This document shows, piece after piece, positions 55,675 through 64,000 of a stretch of 64,000 nt of DNA. Within the stretch, counting starts at the first letter, position 1. Every line of letters begins with the position of its first letter. The position numbers and the translations under genes are program-made. Under the pieces are notes generated by a model, which did not search any database, had not been told where the DNA came from, and was given only the letters and a program-made list of their open reading frames with translations. Origin of the DNA: an uncultured Lachnospiraceae bacterium (GTDB lineage: Bacteria > Bacillota > Clostridia > Lachnospirales > Lachnospiraceae); the NCBI GenBank assembly GCA_947564735.1, contig CANOEC010000009.1, positions 50,328 to 114,327 on the forward strand, given 5' to 3'.

Positions 55675-57036
55675 TTAAGTTTCCTGCATGCTGCGTCGTG
55701 CAAGCACTGTCTGAATCATCCGGTCTTTCACTTCAAGAATCCTGAAGGTGTAGCCTGCATACTCAAACTCGAAATCTTCTCCCTCTTCCGGAATATGCTC
55801 AAGACGGGAAATGACAAATCCGTTGACAGTATCAAACGGTTCCTCCTCAAAACTGATTTGCAATTGTTCTTCAAGCTCCTCTAAAGGCATCTTGCCTTGA
55901 ATCACATAATCATCTGCACCGCTTTTGCTGATATAACTCGCCTCTTCGTCATACTCATCTTCAATATTTCCGACAATCTCTTCCAGAATATCCTCCAATG
56001 CCACAAGCCCCGCTGTCTGCCCGTACTCATCAATCACGATGACCATCTGTATCTTTTCAGTCTGCATGACGCGGAATAAATCGTCAATCTTGCGTTTCTC
56101 CGTAATAAATCTCGGTTCTCTGAGCAGTCCTTTAATCTTGCCTATGGGTTTATTCTTCATCCGTTCGTTCATCTGCATACGCATCACGTCTTTCAGATGC
56201 AGAATTCCAACAATATGGTCTATCGTACCATCATAGACAGGAAACCGGCTGTTATGCGCATCCACAATAAATGCTGCCGCCTCCTGCAGCGTCATGGTAC
56301 ACTCGATTCCTATCATATTGTTACGGTTGATCATAATATCCTTGGCTTCTTTATCACCGTATTCAAATATATTGCTTATCATCTCCGCTTCGTTCGCCTG
56401 AAGAATCCCCTGCTCGTGTCCTACATTAACCATCGACAGGATTTCTTCCTCCGTCACATCCGACTTATCTCCCATCACATTGATGCCAAGCAGACGCAGC
56501 AATCCGTTCGCCGTCGCGGATATAAGCGCTGTAAACGGCGCCGTCATTCTGACATAATAGTAAACCGGTGTAACAAAAATTCCCAGCCAGATGCCCGGAT
56601 TACGGGATGCAGCTTTCTTCGGTATAGACACTCCGAATGTCATCACTATGTACAGCATAAACAGCGTGACCAGTATTGCTGTCAGAATGGCAAACAAGGT
56701 AATATGCCATTCCACCAGATTACCGATATTGTGTACCGCCGCACGGTAAACGATGTAGCCCACATAACTGTTCAGCCGGTATAAATACAATGCTCCGAAT
56801 AAAAGATTAACTGTCACGGCTCCAAGCTGGATTGCGCCTGCATACTGTGCATGATGCTCCGCCAGATAGGAAAGCCGCTGCTGTTTCTTACTGCTCCTGC
56901 CTGTCTCCTGTGTATCATTTTCTTCCTTCTCCGTCCCTTTTACATTGCTAAAGGCAGATCCAAAACCATAAAACAACATTTCTAACAGCAGTAATATGAT
57001 AAACCATATCATACTGCCCGCGACACCATCGTCCAT
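55675..57036 (-). CDS. CNNM/CorC-type membrane protein (DUF21, CBS pair, CorC_HlyC)
   Basis: 453 residues. The DUF21 membrane domain is at about 10-175. A CBS pair follows at about 215-340 (DAHNSRFPVYDGTIDHIVGILHLKDVMRMQM and FRVMQTEKIQMVIVIDEYGQTAGLVALEDILEEIVG). The C-terminal CorC_HlyC domain is at about 365-445. The DEYGQTAGLVALEDILEEIVGNIEDE block is diagnostic. Members are linked to Mg efflux; older annotations call them hemolysins. Own promoter at 57103-57131, with AGGAAGG before the ATG. Confidence 0.93.
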   Translation of the reverse strand: MDDGVAGSMIWFIILLLLEMLFYGFGSAFSNVKGTEKEENDTQETGRSSKKQQRLSYLAEHHAQYAGAIQLGAVTVNLLFGALYLYRLNSYVGYIVYRAAVHNIGNLVEWHITLFAILTAILVTLFMLYIVMTFGVSIPKKAASRNPGIWLGIFVTPVYYYVRMTAPFTALISATANGLLRLLGINVMGDKSDVTEEEILSMVNVGHEQGILQANEAEMISNIFEYGDKEAKDIMINRNNMIGIECTMTLQEAAAFIVDAHNSRFPVYDGTIDHIVGILHLKDVMRMQMNERMKNKPIGKIKGLLREPRFITEKRKIDDLFRVMQTEKIQMVIVIDEYGQTAGLVALEDILEEIVGNIEDEYDEEASYISKSGADDYVIQGKMPLEELEEQLQISFEEEPFDTVNGFVISRLEHIPEEGEDFEFEYAGYTFRILEVKDRMIQTVLARRSMQET

Positions 57037-57102
57037 TTTGTAAAATCCCTTCCTTTTCTATTGATAGTCTCTGTCTTATGATAACAGGTCAATATACCAT
57101 CT

Positions 57103-57131
57103 AATATAACAAGGAATAGTTTGTGTGTCAA
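57103..57131 (-). promoter_or_regulatory. Promoter of the CNNM-type gene
   Basis: Consensus TTGACA (57126-57131), a 17-base spacer and TATATT (57103-57108) on the minus strand, in the 108-base gap after the mazF stop. Confidence 0.75.
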
Positions 57132-57144
57132 ATCCCGGTCCGTC

Positions 57145-57486
57145 TTATGTATTTAACTCCAGACTGACCATCAATCCATTATTGACTACCTGCATAATAT
57201 CCTGATCGAGATGGCATATTCTGTCCTTTAAGCGCTTCTTGTCAATTGTCCTAAGCTGCTCCAACAGGATTACAGAATCCTTGACCATATCATATTTGCT
57301 GGCATTCAGTTCAATATGCGTAGGCAGCTTCGCCTTATTCATCTTTGAGGTAATCGCCGCGCAGATTACCGTCGGACTATGCTTATTCCCGACATCATTC
57401 TGTATAATCAGAACCGGTCTGATACCGCCTTGTTCCGAACCGATTACCGGTCTTAAATCTGCGTAGTAGATATCTCCTCTTCTCAT
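57145..57486 (-). CDS. mazF: MazF/PemK-family endoribonuclease toxin (EndoA-like)
   Basis: 113-residue mRNA interferase. [47 protein letters not shown] is the EndoA signature, with the catalytic Arg in GGIRPVLI and Thr/Ser in AAITSK. The start is ATG 57486, with GGAAG nine bases upstream. It sits directly after alr, as in Bacillus, but the 52-base gap has no room for the ribbon-helix-helix antitoxin normally encoded between them. The antitoxin must lie elsewhere or has been lost. Confidence 0.93.
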   Translation of the reverse strand: MRRGDIYYADLRPVIGSEQGGIRPVLIIQNDVGNKHSPTVICAAITSKMNKAKLPTHIELNASKYDMVKDSVILLEQLRTIDKKRLKDRICHLDQDIMQVVNNGLMVSLELNT

Positions 57487-57538
57487 TATCATACACTTCC
57501 TTATATTAATTTTTCCAACAATAGTATTGCCGGTTTCT

Positions 57539-58714
57539 CTAAGGGTATACATGATAATCTTTGCTTTCCGTGACTTGTCTGTTCTTAATATAAACCCTCG
57601 GAATCCTCTTGCCGAGGCCGCAGGCAAACTCATAATTAAATCTGCCGGATATATCGCCCAGCTCTTCCATCGTAATACAGTGTGCGCCGTCCGTGCCAAT
57701 CAACGTCACTTCGTCTCCCTCCGAAGCGTCCGGAATATCATCCACGCTGACCATAAACTGATCCATACAGACTCTGCCGATAATCGGCGCTTTCCTGCCC
57801 CGGATTAAAACATATCCTTTATTGGATAAGCTTCTTGGATAACCATCGCCGTATCCTACGGGAATGGTCGCGATACGCATCTTCTTAGGGGTCACGTAGG
57901 TTCCGCCGTAGCTGACCGGCACACCTGCATCCGTCTCTTTGATATATACGACATGACTCTTAAGTGACAAAACAGGCTTTAAATCCACGATATTTCTCGA
58001 CACCTCTGCAGACGGCCACAATCCGTAAATCGTAATTCCTGCTCTGACTGCATCCATATTGGCTTCCGGCAGTTCCACAATCCCCGCACTATTAGAACAA
58101 TGTTTGACCGGAATGTGAAAGCCAAGCTGCTCCTCTACGTCCGACACAAATTTTTTCATCCGCGCAAGCTGCATTCTGGCAGACGATTTATCCGTCTCAT
58201 CCGCTCTTGCAAAATGCGTAAATATCCCCTCTAATTCAATTCCCTTTGTATGCAGCACTTTTTCAACGAACGCCATGCCCGTTTTATCCGGTCTGATGCC
58301 GATACGCGACATTCCCGTGTCTACCTTTATGTGCACTTTGGCGGTCCTGCCCATTCTGACTGCACATTCCGCCAATTCCGCCACCATATCTTCCCTGAAT
58401 ACCGCCGGTCTGATATCATAATTTATCAGCTCTTCATAACAGTAAGAAAAGGTATAACCGAGAATCAGAATTGGTTTTTGTAATCCTGCCTTCCGCAAAA
58501 TTACCGCCTCCTCTGCAGTGGCGACCGCATAGCCGGACACATAATCCATCTGCTCCAGCTCACGGCCGATCGGCACCGCGCCGTGACCGTAACCGTCTGT
58601 CTTGATTACCCCGATTATTTTCGTTTTCTCTGACAGATTGCGGTGCATTTGTTCCATGTTATAACAGACCGCATCCAAATCAATCTCCGCACATACTCTT
58701 TGATATTTTTTCAT
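57539..58714 (-). CDS. alr: Alanine racemase
   Basis: PLP enzyme that makes D-alanine for peptidoglycan, 391 residues. The PLP lysine lies in [15 protein letters not shown], the second catalytic Tyr in the C-terminal domain near VSYGGTYV, and [12 protein letters not shown] is conserved. ATG 58714 is chosen because homology begins at [16 protein letters not shown] and GGGG lies six bases before it. The start overlaps no other gene, but the open frame reaches into the nnr 3' end. Upstream of mazF in the conserved order. Confidence 0.95.
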   Translation of the reverse strand: MKKYQRVCAEIDLDAVCYNMEQMHRNLSEKTKIIGVIKTDGYGHGAVPIGRELEQMDYVSGYAVATAEEAVILRKAGLQKPILILGYTFSYCYEELINYDIRPAVFREDMVAELAECAVRMGRTAKVHIKVDTGMSRIGIRPDKTGMAFVEKVLHTKGIELEGIFTHFARADETDKSSARMQLARMKKFVSDVEEQLGFHIPVKHCSNSAGIVELPEANMDAVRAGITIYGLWPSAEVSRNIVDLKPVLSLKSHVVYIKETDAGVPVSYGGTYVTPKKMRIATIPVGYGDGYPRSLSNKGYVLIRGRKAPIIGRVCMDQFMVSVDDIPDASEGDEVTLIGTDGAHCITMEELGDISGRFNYEFACGLGKRIPRVYIKNRQVTESKDYHVYP

Positions 58715-58769
58715 ATGAATCCCCATTCCTGCCGTAAGGCACAAATTTGCGGTTGAAACATGCAATTTT

Positions 58770-60338
58770 TCAACCCTTCTCCCTTTTATCTTCTTGTGCA
58801 TTCTCCTGCTGTCTGAAAATGACGTCTCTGATTTGTTCGATGATATCCGTTGCCGTCATCGCTGTCTGTGACTCCTTAAGCGCCGCCAGATCGCCCGCCA
58901 TTCCATGCAGATAAACGCCAGCCACCGCAGCATCCATCCCCTTCATCCCCTGCGCAAGTAATCCGGCAAGCATCCCGGCAAGTACGTCACCCGAACCGGC
59001 AGTCGCCATGCCCGCATTCCCCGTCGTGTTCAGATATCTCCATTTGCTGCCGGGACACGCCACCACACTGCGCGCGTCCTTGCAGACGATAATACACTGA
59101 AGTTCCTCACAAAGCCGTCCCGGATAATCTGTCAATCCTTTTTTTGCCTCCGACACGCTGCATCCATACAATCTCGCAAACTCTCCTAAATGCGGTGTGA
59201 GTATCACGACTCTGTCCTTTTCTTTTCTGTCTGCCAGCATCTGCCTCAGTTTTGCATGACCGGCTATCAGGTTGAGTCCGTCCGCATCAATTACTAACGG
59301 CAGACTGCTTTGTTCTATGCAGAAACTTAACAGCTCATAAGCCCTCTCATCCACCCCGATGCCCGGACCGACTAAGATACTGTCCGCCCAGTTTTGGGTC
59401 CCTTTCAGTTCCCTCATCCATTCTTCATCATCCTTTGCCATGCTTTCTTTATAGGTAAGCATCATCGCCTCCGGCACATATTGCAGCAGGCTTTCCCTGT
59501 TCTCTACAGCCGTGACCACTTTCACCATTCCGGCGCCGATGCGGAACGCACTCTTTGCCGCCATCATGGCAGCTCCGGCAGTCCGGGCGTCACCCACAAC
59601 CATCATGACCTTTCCGAAAGAGCCCTTATTTCCGTCCGGTCTGCGCAACGGCAGCAGTCTGCTGTCGTCTCCAACATGCGTAAACCAGACCGGCTCTGTT
59701 CCAAGAAAACTGCGTTCATCTATCCCCATCTTGCGGCAAATCAGTTCTCCGGTATATGCGCACCCCGGATACAGCATCTGTCCCAGCTTACGAAAGCCGT
59801 ATGTCACCGTCATGTCTGCACGGACGGCATCTGTCATCACCTCTCCCGTATCCGCATGGATGCCCGACGGAATATCTATGCTGCACACATGCGCCCGGCT
59901 ATGGTTTATCCACCGTATGGCATCCAGCCAGATACCCTCCAAGGCTCTCGACAACCCTACGCCGAAAACAGCATCTATCACTATATCATATTCACCATCC
60001 TGTATTGTGCTAAAAATCTGCGCTCCGTATTCCTTTAGAATCTCCATCTGTCTTCCCGTCTCGCCGGTGCACTTGTCTTTCTCTCCAAGCAATACAAAAG
60101 TAACCCGGCTGCCTTCTAACATCAAGAGACGCCCCACGGCAAGCCCGTCCCCTCCGTTATTGCCATTCCCGGCTACAATCAGCACATTCTTTAAATTCGT
60201 ACCCCATCTTTTCCTAATTTCTTCCACCGTCACTAACGCAGCCCGTTCCATCAGAATCAATGACGGTATCTTGAATCTTTCTATTGTATGACGGTCATAG
60301 CGCTTCATCTCTGAAGCCGTTACAAGGTATTGTTTCAT
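58770..60338 (-). CDS. nnr: Bifunctional NAD(P)H-hydrate epimerase/dehydratase
   Basis: Repairs damaged NAD(P)H hydrates, 522 residues. The N-terminal YjeF epimerase domain is at about 1-215 (GNGNNGGDGLAVGRLL). The C-terminal ADP-dependent dehydratase domain is at about 230-510, with the catalytic GNAGMATAGSGDVLAGMLAGLLAQG. GGAGA precedes the ATG. The linkage to alr is common in Firmicutes. Confidence 0.95.
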   Translation of the reverse strand: MKQYLVTASEMKRYDRHTIERFKIPSLILMERAALVTVEEIRKRWGTNLKNVLIVAGNGNNGGDGLAVGRLLMLEGSRVTFVLLGEKDKCTGETGRQMEILKEYGAQIFSTIQDGEYDIVIDAVFGVGLSRALEGIWLDAIRWINHSRAHVCSIDIPSGIHADTGEVMTDAVRADMTVTYGFRKLGQMLYPGCAYTGELICRKMGIDERSFLGTEPVWFTHVGDDSRLLPLRRPDGNKGSFGKVMMVVGDARTAGAAMMAAKSAFRIGAGMVKVVTAVENRESLLQYVPEAMMLTYKESMAKDDEEWMRELKGTQNWADSILVGPGIGVDERAYELLSFCIEQSSLPLVIDADGLNLIAGHAKLRQMLADRKEKDRVVILTPHLGEFARLYGCSVSEAKKGLTDYPGRLCEELQCIIVCKDARSVVACPGSKWRYLNTTGNAGMATAGSGDVLAGMLAGLLAQGMKGMDAAVAGVYLHGMAGDLAALKESQTAMTATDIIEQIRDVIFRQQENAQEDKREKG

Positions 60339-60402
60339 ATCTTCTCCACTTTATATGTCTTGTAAACTACCTGTTCCCCTGATGTAAAGAAGCGCTAAAA
60401 TC

Positions 60403-61098
60403 TCACGATTTCAACGCGTTCCCATCATTTTCCTTCGGTTTTTCTTCAGGCTCTGCACTCTTCTTAGCTGCCTCTTCGCCTTTTTTTTGATTTTCTTCCG
60501 GCTGAAATTTCATGTCAAAGATTTCGATAACATCCGCCCCAAAAATATCGTGCATGTAAGCATACAACTGGTTGTTCATCGCCTCTTTTTCCTGTTTGCG
60601 AACAACTTTCTTCTTTAATTCTCTCCGAATGCTGCCAATCCATTCATTGATTTCTTCCAGCTCTGCGGTGTTCTTCTGCAGTTTGCGGTAGCAGACTTCC
60701 ATCGTCGCAATCATCAGCTTGTTGTTGAGCTGGTTAATCTGCCTCGGCAGTTCCACCAGTTCCTCCTCACAGGCATCTATCTTCTCATTGCACTCGTTCA
60801 CCGTACTTTTGTGCCCTTCCATCTCTTTTTCCAATTTCTTGGACGGTGATTTCTCGATGGCATCCGCCAGAACAACGATTTCATCCATCATCTTTTTTTT
60901 CAGTTTTTTTAGTTCCTTACAATCTTCCTTCGCCTTCGCCTGCCGTTTGAGCAGGTTATTTAATTCATTCTCCATCCGCTTAATATCCGAAGAATACTCC
61001 TTCTGGGTAAAAAGCTTGTGCCATTTATTATCCAGTGTAAGAATCGGAATCTTTTTGCCGATTAACGCCGGTTCAAATACTTCATCCGCCCTTGACAT
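60403..61098 (-). CDS. Coiled-coil hypothetical protein
   Basis: 231 residues, mostly a long coiled coil at about 35-165 (KRMENELNNLLKRQAKAKEDCKELKKLKKKMMDEIVVLADAIEKSPSKK). The C-terminal tail is charged and Glu/Lys rich. The N-terminal 30 residues (FEPALIGKKIPILTLDNKWHKLF) are the likely conserved interaction segment. No signal or membrane helix is visible. ATG 61098 has GGAAAGG about 11 bases upstream; GTG 61110 is possible. It lies just after rex, so it is probably cotranscribed. Function unknown. Confidence 0.75.
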   Translation of the reverse strand: MSRADEVFEPALIGKKIPILTLDNKWHKLFTQKEYSSDIKRMENELNNLLKRQAKAKEDCKELKKLKKKMMDEIVVLADAIEKSPSKKLEKEMEGHKSTVNECNEKIDACEEELVELPRQINQLNNKLMIATMEVCYRKLQKNTAELEEINEWIGSIRRELKKKVVRKQEKEAMNNQLYAYMHDIFGADVIEIFDMKFQPEENQKKGEEAAKKSAEPEEKPKENDGNALKS

Positions 61099-61126
61099 AT
61101 CCTTACGCACCTTTCCATCTCAATAC

Positions 61127-61759
61127 CTATCCCTCATGTGAAACCAAATTGTATGACAGTTTCATCAAACTGTCTGACAAATGCACGTTTTCTACTTGGA
61201 TGCCTCTCGGAACATGCAAATCTACATGTGCAAAATTCCAAATACCTTTAATCCCGTACGAAACAAGCTGCTCTGCCACCTCCACTGCACTGTTCTTCGG
61301 TATGGTAAGCACCGCAATATCGATTTCATTCTCCAACACAAACCGCTCCATCTCCTGCATCGGCCGCACCGTAATCCCGCGAATCTGCGTGCCAAAAAGT
61401 TTCTCGTCAATATCGAAAATTCCCTTAAAAAGAAATCCCCGCCGCTCAAAATTCATATAATTGACAAGTGCCTGTCCCAAATGTCCGGCACCGATGATGA
61501 TCAGGCGATGCTCCTTATGAAGTCCCAGTATCTTCCCGATTTCATCATAAAGATACCCCACGTTATATCCGTACCCCTGCTGGCCAAATCCACCGAAGTT
61601 ATTTAAGTCCTGCCTAATCTGTGAAGCGGTCACTCTCATAATATCGCTCAGTTCCTGTGAAGAAACCCTCTCAATTCCGGCGTCCTTTAACTCGCCAAGA
61701 TATCTGAAATATCTCGGCAAACGACTCACAACAGCCTGTGAAATCTCCTTCTCTTCCAC
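61127..61759 (-). CDS. rex: Redox-sensing transcriptional repressor Rex
   Basis: Senses the NADH/NAD ratio and represses fermentation genes. It has 210 residues. The N-terminal winged helix contains VSSQELSDIMRVTASQIRQDLNNFGGFGQQGYGYNV, and the Rossmann site is IIGAGHLGQALVNYMNFERRGFLFKGIFDID. The start is GTG 61759, with GGGGGTGG seven bases upstream. The promoter overlaps that of the divergent ABC-F gene. No clean Rex operator (TTGTTAA with its inverted copy) was seen upstream, so autoregulation is not shown. Confidence 0.95.
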   Translation of the reverse strand: MEEKEISQAVVSRLPRYFRYLGELKDAGIERVSSQELSDIMRVTASQIRQDLNNFGGFGQQGYGYNVGYLYDEIGKILGLHKEHRLIIIGAGHLGQALVNYMNFERRGFLFKGIFDIDEKLFGTQIRGITVRPMQEMERFVLENEIDIAVLTIPKNSAVEVAEQLVSYGIKGIWNFAHVDLHVPRGIQVENVHLSDSLMKLSYNLVSHEG

Positions 61760-61790
61760 CTTGCTGCCACCCCCTATGCTATAATAGTTA

Positions 61791-61851
61791 AGTATACAAC
61801 TGTGTTAAAAAGCTGTCAAACATTGACAGTACCGATTAGAAACTGTAAACT
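61791..61851. promoter_or_regulatory. Divergent rex / ABC-F promoters with back-to-back -35 boxes
   Basis: Minus strand (rex): TTGACA 61814-61819, 17-base spacer, TATACT 61791-61796. Plus strand (ABC-F): TTGACA 61823-61828, 17-base spacer, TAAACT 61846-61851. The two -35 boxes are the arms of the palindrome CTGTCAAACATTGACAG (61813-61829). Confidence 0.75.
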
Positions 61852-61928
61852 AATTCTGTGTTGTCATTCTACACTGCGGCACAATTTTTCATGGCTTGTA
61901 CATATATTTAAGAAAGGTACTGTATATT

Positions 61929-63881
61929 ATGATACTTTCTGTCAGTAATATTGATAAATCATTTAATGAAGTTCCCATACTTAAGAATATTTCTTTTCAT
62001 ATTGAGGACTATGATAAAGCCGCCATCGTCGGTATCAACGGCGCTGGCAAAACCACGCTGCTGCGCATTATTATGGGTGAACTGTCCGCAGACAACGGTA
62101 TCGTAACCGTATCGCGCGATAAGACCATCGGTTATCTGGCGCAGCAGGAAGCTGTTTCCAGTGAAAACACCATCTACAACGAACTGCTCAGCGTAAAACA
62201 AGATATGATTGATCTGGAACAGAAAATTCGCTCTGTGGAATTGCAGATGAAAAATGCTTCTGACGACGCCCTACAGCGCCTGATGAAGAGCTATGCCGAT
62301 TTGACACATGCTTTTGAATCGGCAAACGGCTATGCCTATCAAAGCGAAGTCATCGGCGTATTGAAGGGACTCGGCTTTGAAGAATCAGAATTTAAACGTT
62401 CTGTCTCCACGCTTTCCGGCGGGCAGAAAACGCGCGTTGCCCTCGGTAAGCTTTTGCTGTTAAAGCCCGACCTGATTATTCTGGATGAGCCGACCAACCA
62501 TCTGGACATGTCCTCCATCACTTGGCTGGAAACTTATCTTAGAAGTTACAAAGGCGCCGTAATCATCGTATCCCACGACCGCTATTTTCTTGATAGAATC
62601 GCCAATAAAGTCATTGAAATTGACAATACGAAATCCACCGTCTTTACCGGTAACTATTCCGATTATGCGGCTAAAAAAGAAATTCTGCGCACAGCCGCAT
62701 ACAATGCTTATATGAAACAACAGCAGGAAATCAGACATCAAGAAGACGTCATTGAAAAACTGAAATCATTCAACCGTGAGAAATCCATCAAGCGCGCGGA
62801 AAGCCGTGAAAAAATGCTTGATAAGATCGAGGTGTTGGAAAAGCCCTCCGAAGTCCGCGCCGACATGCATCTTAAGCTGGAACCGAAATATGCCAGTGGC
62901 AACGACGTACTGCATGTAGAAGACCTCTCCAAATCCTTCGGTTCTCTCACGCTGTTTGAGCACCTTGGTTTTGACATCAAAAAAGGCGAACACGTTGCCA
63001 TCATCGGTGACAACGGCACCGGCAAGACCACAATTTTAAAACTAATCAACGAACTGCTCGTTCCCGATACCGGTCTGATTCGCCTCGGAACGAACGTTGC
63101 CATCGGATACTATGATCAGGAGCATCATGTGCTGCATATGGATAAAACCCTTTTTGAAGAAATATCTGATGATTATCCGACACTTACCAATACGGAAATA
63201 CGAAATACCCTTGCCGCTTTTCTCTTTACCGGCGAAGACGTGTTCAAACAGATTAAGGCGCTCAGCGGCGGAGAGCGCGGACGTGTCTCCCTCGCCAAGC
63301 TGATGCTTTCGGAAGCCAATTTCCTAATCTTGGACGAGCCGACCAACCATCTTGATATGATGTCGAAGGAAATTCTGGAGGACGCCATTAACGCTTATAC
63401 CGGCACGGTACTCTATGTGTCACACGACCGCTATTTTATCAACAGAACCGCCTCAAGGATTCTGGACTTAAACCGCAAAGTACTGACCAACTACTTAGGT
63501 AATTATGAATATTATCTTGAAAAGAAAGACGAACAGCTTGCCTTGATTGATCATCTGCACAAGAATGCCTCTTCTGCAGACATACAGCCGTCTGATAACG
63601 GCGCAGGTTCCGTCCCGGAAGCCGCTGCAGCGGACGCAAAATCGGACTGGCTTGCACGCAAAGAACAGCAGGCGGCACAGCGCAAAAAGGAAAATGAACT
63701 AAAAAAATGTGAGAACCGGATTGAACAATTAGAGACCCGCAACCAAGAGATTGATTCCCTGATGGCGTCACCGGAAATCTGCACCAATGTGGCAAAATTG
63801 CAGGAACTTAGCAAAGAAAAAGCCTCCAACGCCACAGAACTTACTGACTTATATGAAAAATGGGAACTGCTCTCAGAATAA
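61929..63881 (+). CDS. ABC-F family ATPase (ribosome-associated)
   Basis: 650-residue soluble twin-ABC protein without membrane domains. ABC1: Walker A GINGAGKTT, signature LSGGQKTRVALGKLLL, Walker B LIILDEPTNHLD. ABC2: GDNGTGKTT, LSGGERGRVSLAKLML, FLILDEPTNHLD. An inter-domain linker of about 75 residues (KQQQEIRHQEDVIEKLKSFNREKSIKRAESREKMLDKIEVL) and a C-terminal coiled coil (KCENRIEQLETRNQEIDSLMASPE) fit the YdiF/Uup-like branch, which acts on the ribosome. ATG 61929 is chosen because homology begins at MILSVSNIDKSFN. It is the only gene on plus in the right 40 kb. Confidence 0.93.
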   Translation: MILSVSNIDKSFNEVPILKNISFHIEDYDKAAIVGINGAGKTTLLRIIMGELSADNGIVTVSRDKTIGYLAQQEAVSSENTIYNELLSVKQDMIDLEQKIRSVELQMKNASDDALQRLMKSYADLTHAFESANGYAYQSEVIGVLKGLGFEESEFKRSVSTLSGGQKTRVALGKLLLLKPDLIILDEPTNHLDMSSITWLETYLRSYKGAVIIVSHDRYFLDRIANKVIEIDNTKSTVFTGNYSDYAAKKEILRTAAYNAYMKQQQEIRHQEDVIEKLKSFNREKSIKRAESREKMLDKIEVLEKPSEVRADMHLKLEPKYASGNDVLHVEDLSKSFGSLTLFEHLGFDIKKGEHVAIIGDNGTGKTTILKLINELLVPDTGLIRLGTNVAIGYYDQEHHVLHMDKTLFEEISDDYPTLTNTEIRNTLAAFLFTGEDVFKQIKALSGGERGRVSLAKLMLSEANFLILDEPTNHLDMMSKEILEDAINAYTGTVLYVSHDRYFINRTASRILDLNRKVLTNYLGNYEYYLEKKDEQLALIDHLHKNASSADIQPSDNGAGSVPEAAAADAKSDWLARKEQQAAQRKKENELKKCENRIEQLETRNQEIDSLMASPEICTNVAKLQELSKEKASNATELTDLYEKWELLSE

Positions 63882-63895
63882 AGAGCGGTTCCCAT
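63860..63895 (+). terminator. Terminator overlapping the ABC-F stop codon
   Basis: ATGGGAACTGCTCT and AGAGCGGTTCCCAT pair over 14 positions with one G-U, around a loop that contains the TAA stop. A short T-rich stretch follows. Confidence 0.7.
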
Positions 63896-63910
63896 TCTAT
63901 ATCATTAAAT

Positions 63911-64000
63911 TTAATCTCAAAGAGATTTACTCAAAGTTAATCTCAAAGAGATTTACTCAAAGTTAATCTCGAAGAGATTTACTCAAAGTTAATCTCGAAG
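63911..64000. repeat. Tandem 26-bp hairpin repeats running off the window
   Basis: Three full units (63911-63936, 63937-63962, 63963-63988) and 12 bases of a fourth. Each has the palindrome AATCTC-(A/G)AA-GAGATT, separated by TACTCAAAGTT. Units 1-2 have loop AAA and units 3-4 have loop GAA, and otherwise they are identical. The number of units beyond the edge is unknown. Confidence 0.92.

Noticed and set aside
59394-60291. Overlapping plus-strand frames of 214 and 259 codons opposite nnr
   Set aside because: Antisense shadows of a clear enzyme gene, with no ribosome sites.
61760-61895. Rex operator for autoregulation
   Set aside because: No TTGTTAA with matching inverted half at the right spacing. 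The palindrome present is built from the two -35 boxes.
63911-64000. Possible CRISPR array
   Set aside because: Units of 26 bp follow one another with no unique spacers, and no cas genes are near.

Overview
The window looks like chromosomal DNA of a spore-forming, fermentative member of the Clostridia, most likely a Lachnospiraceae species. The evidence is the mix of gene families: sporulation genes yqfC and yqfD, a SpoVB-like flippase, a BofC-like protein, a TepA-like protease and FtsK/SpoIIIE; the one-carbon genes fhs and folD; an NfnAB-type transhydrogenase; Rex; and several lipoproteins and zinc-ribbon membrane proteins of the kind common in that family. Purine-rich Shine-Dalgarno sites precede most starts. 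Nearly all genes lie on the minus strand. Only a diguanylate cyclase, a DUF2971 protein and an ABC-F protein lie on plus. I see no rRNA, tRNA, CRISPR array, prophage or transposase gene.

Layout, left to right: the 5' end of a type II topoisomerase B subunit (1-536); a hybrid histidine kinase, an unknown protein and a GGDEF protein (669-4982); a branched-chain amino acid and methionine block read right to left (lipoprotein, metH, ilvB, two small ALS subunits, ilvC, a TetR regulator, leuC, leuD, 5009-15413); a small metal-sensing ArsR/HMA operon with a well-formed promoter and operator (15567-16412); proline synthesis (proB, DUF896, 5-formyl-THF cyclo-ligase, proA, 16461-19533); an FAD enzyme and a lone DUF2971 gene (19615-22218); a lipoprotein; a carbohydrate-type ABC transporter behind an HI0933-like flavoprotein (23255-29252); a long sporulation and RNA-maturation run (BofC-like, SpoVB-like, ybeY, HD protein, phoH, yqfD, yqfC, pdp, rlmH, 29271-38629); a MORN protein and a Dabb protein; nfnA-nfnB (40538-42816); folD-fhs-ftsK-tepA (44609-50829); a polytopic membrane protein; a broken metY; a CFI-box protein, yebC, a CNNM-type protein, mazF, alr, nnr, a coiled-coil protein and rex (51015-61759); and a divergent ABC-F gene.

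The most striking features are not ordinary genes. (1) metY is disrupted by a perfect 78-bp inverted copy of its own upstream coding sequence, separated by 36 bp, with both junctions at short inverted microhomologies. (2) A family of small stem-loop repeats with a GCGAAGC core is dispersed through the window. One copy sits inside the 5' end of an ABC permease gene, flanked by 9-bp direct repeats, and adds exactly 25 in-frame codons. (3) A tandem array of 26-bp hairpin units begins at 63911 and runs off the right edge. (4) The PgpH-like protein beside phoH and ybeY has lost the aspartate of its HD motif and most of its sensor domain. (5) The rex and ABC-F promoters have their -35 boxes back to back inside one 17-bp palindrome.

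Functional assignments rest on motif recognition by eye. Domain boundaries are approximate and no database was searched.
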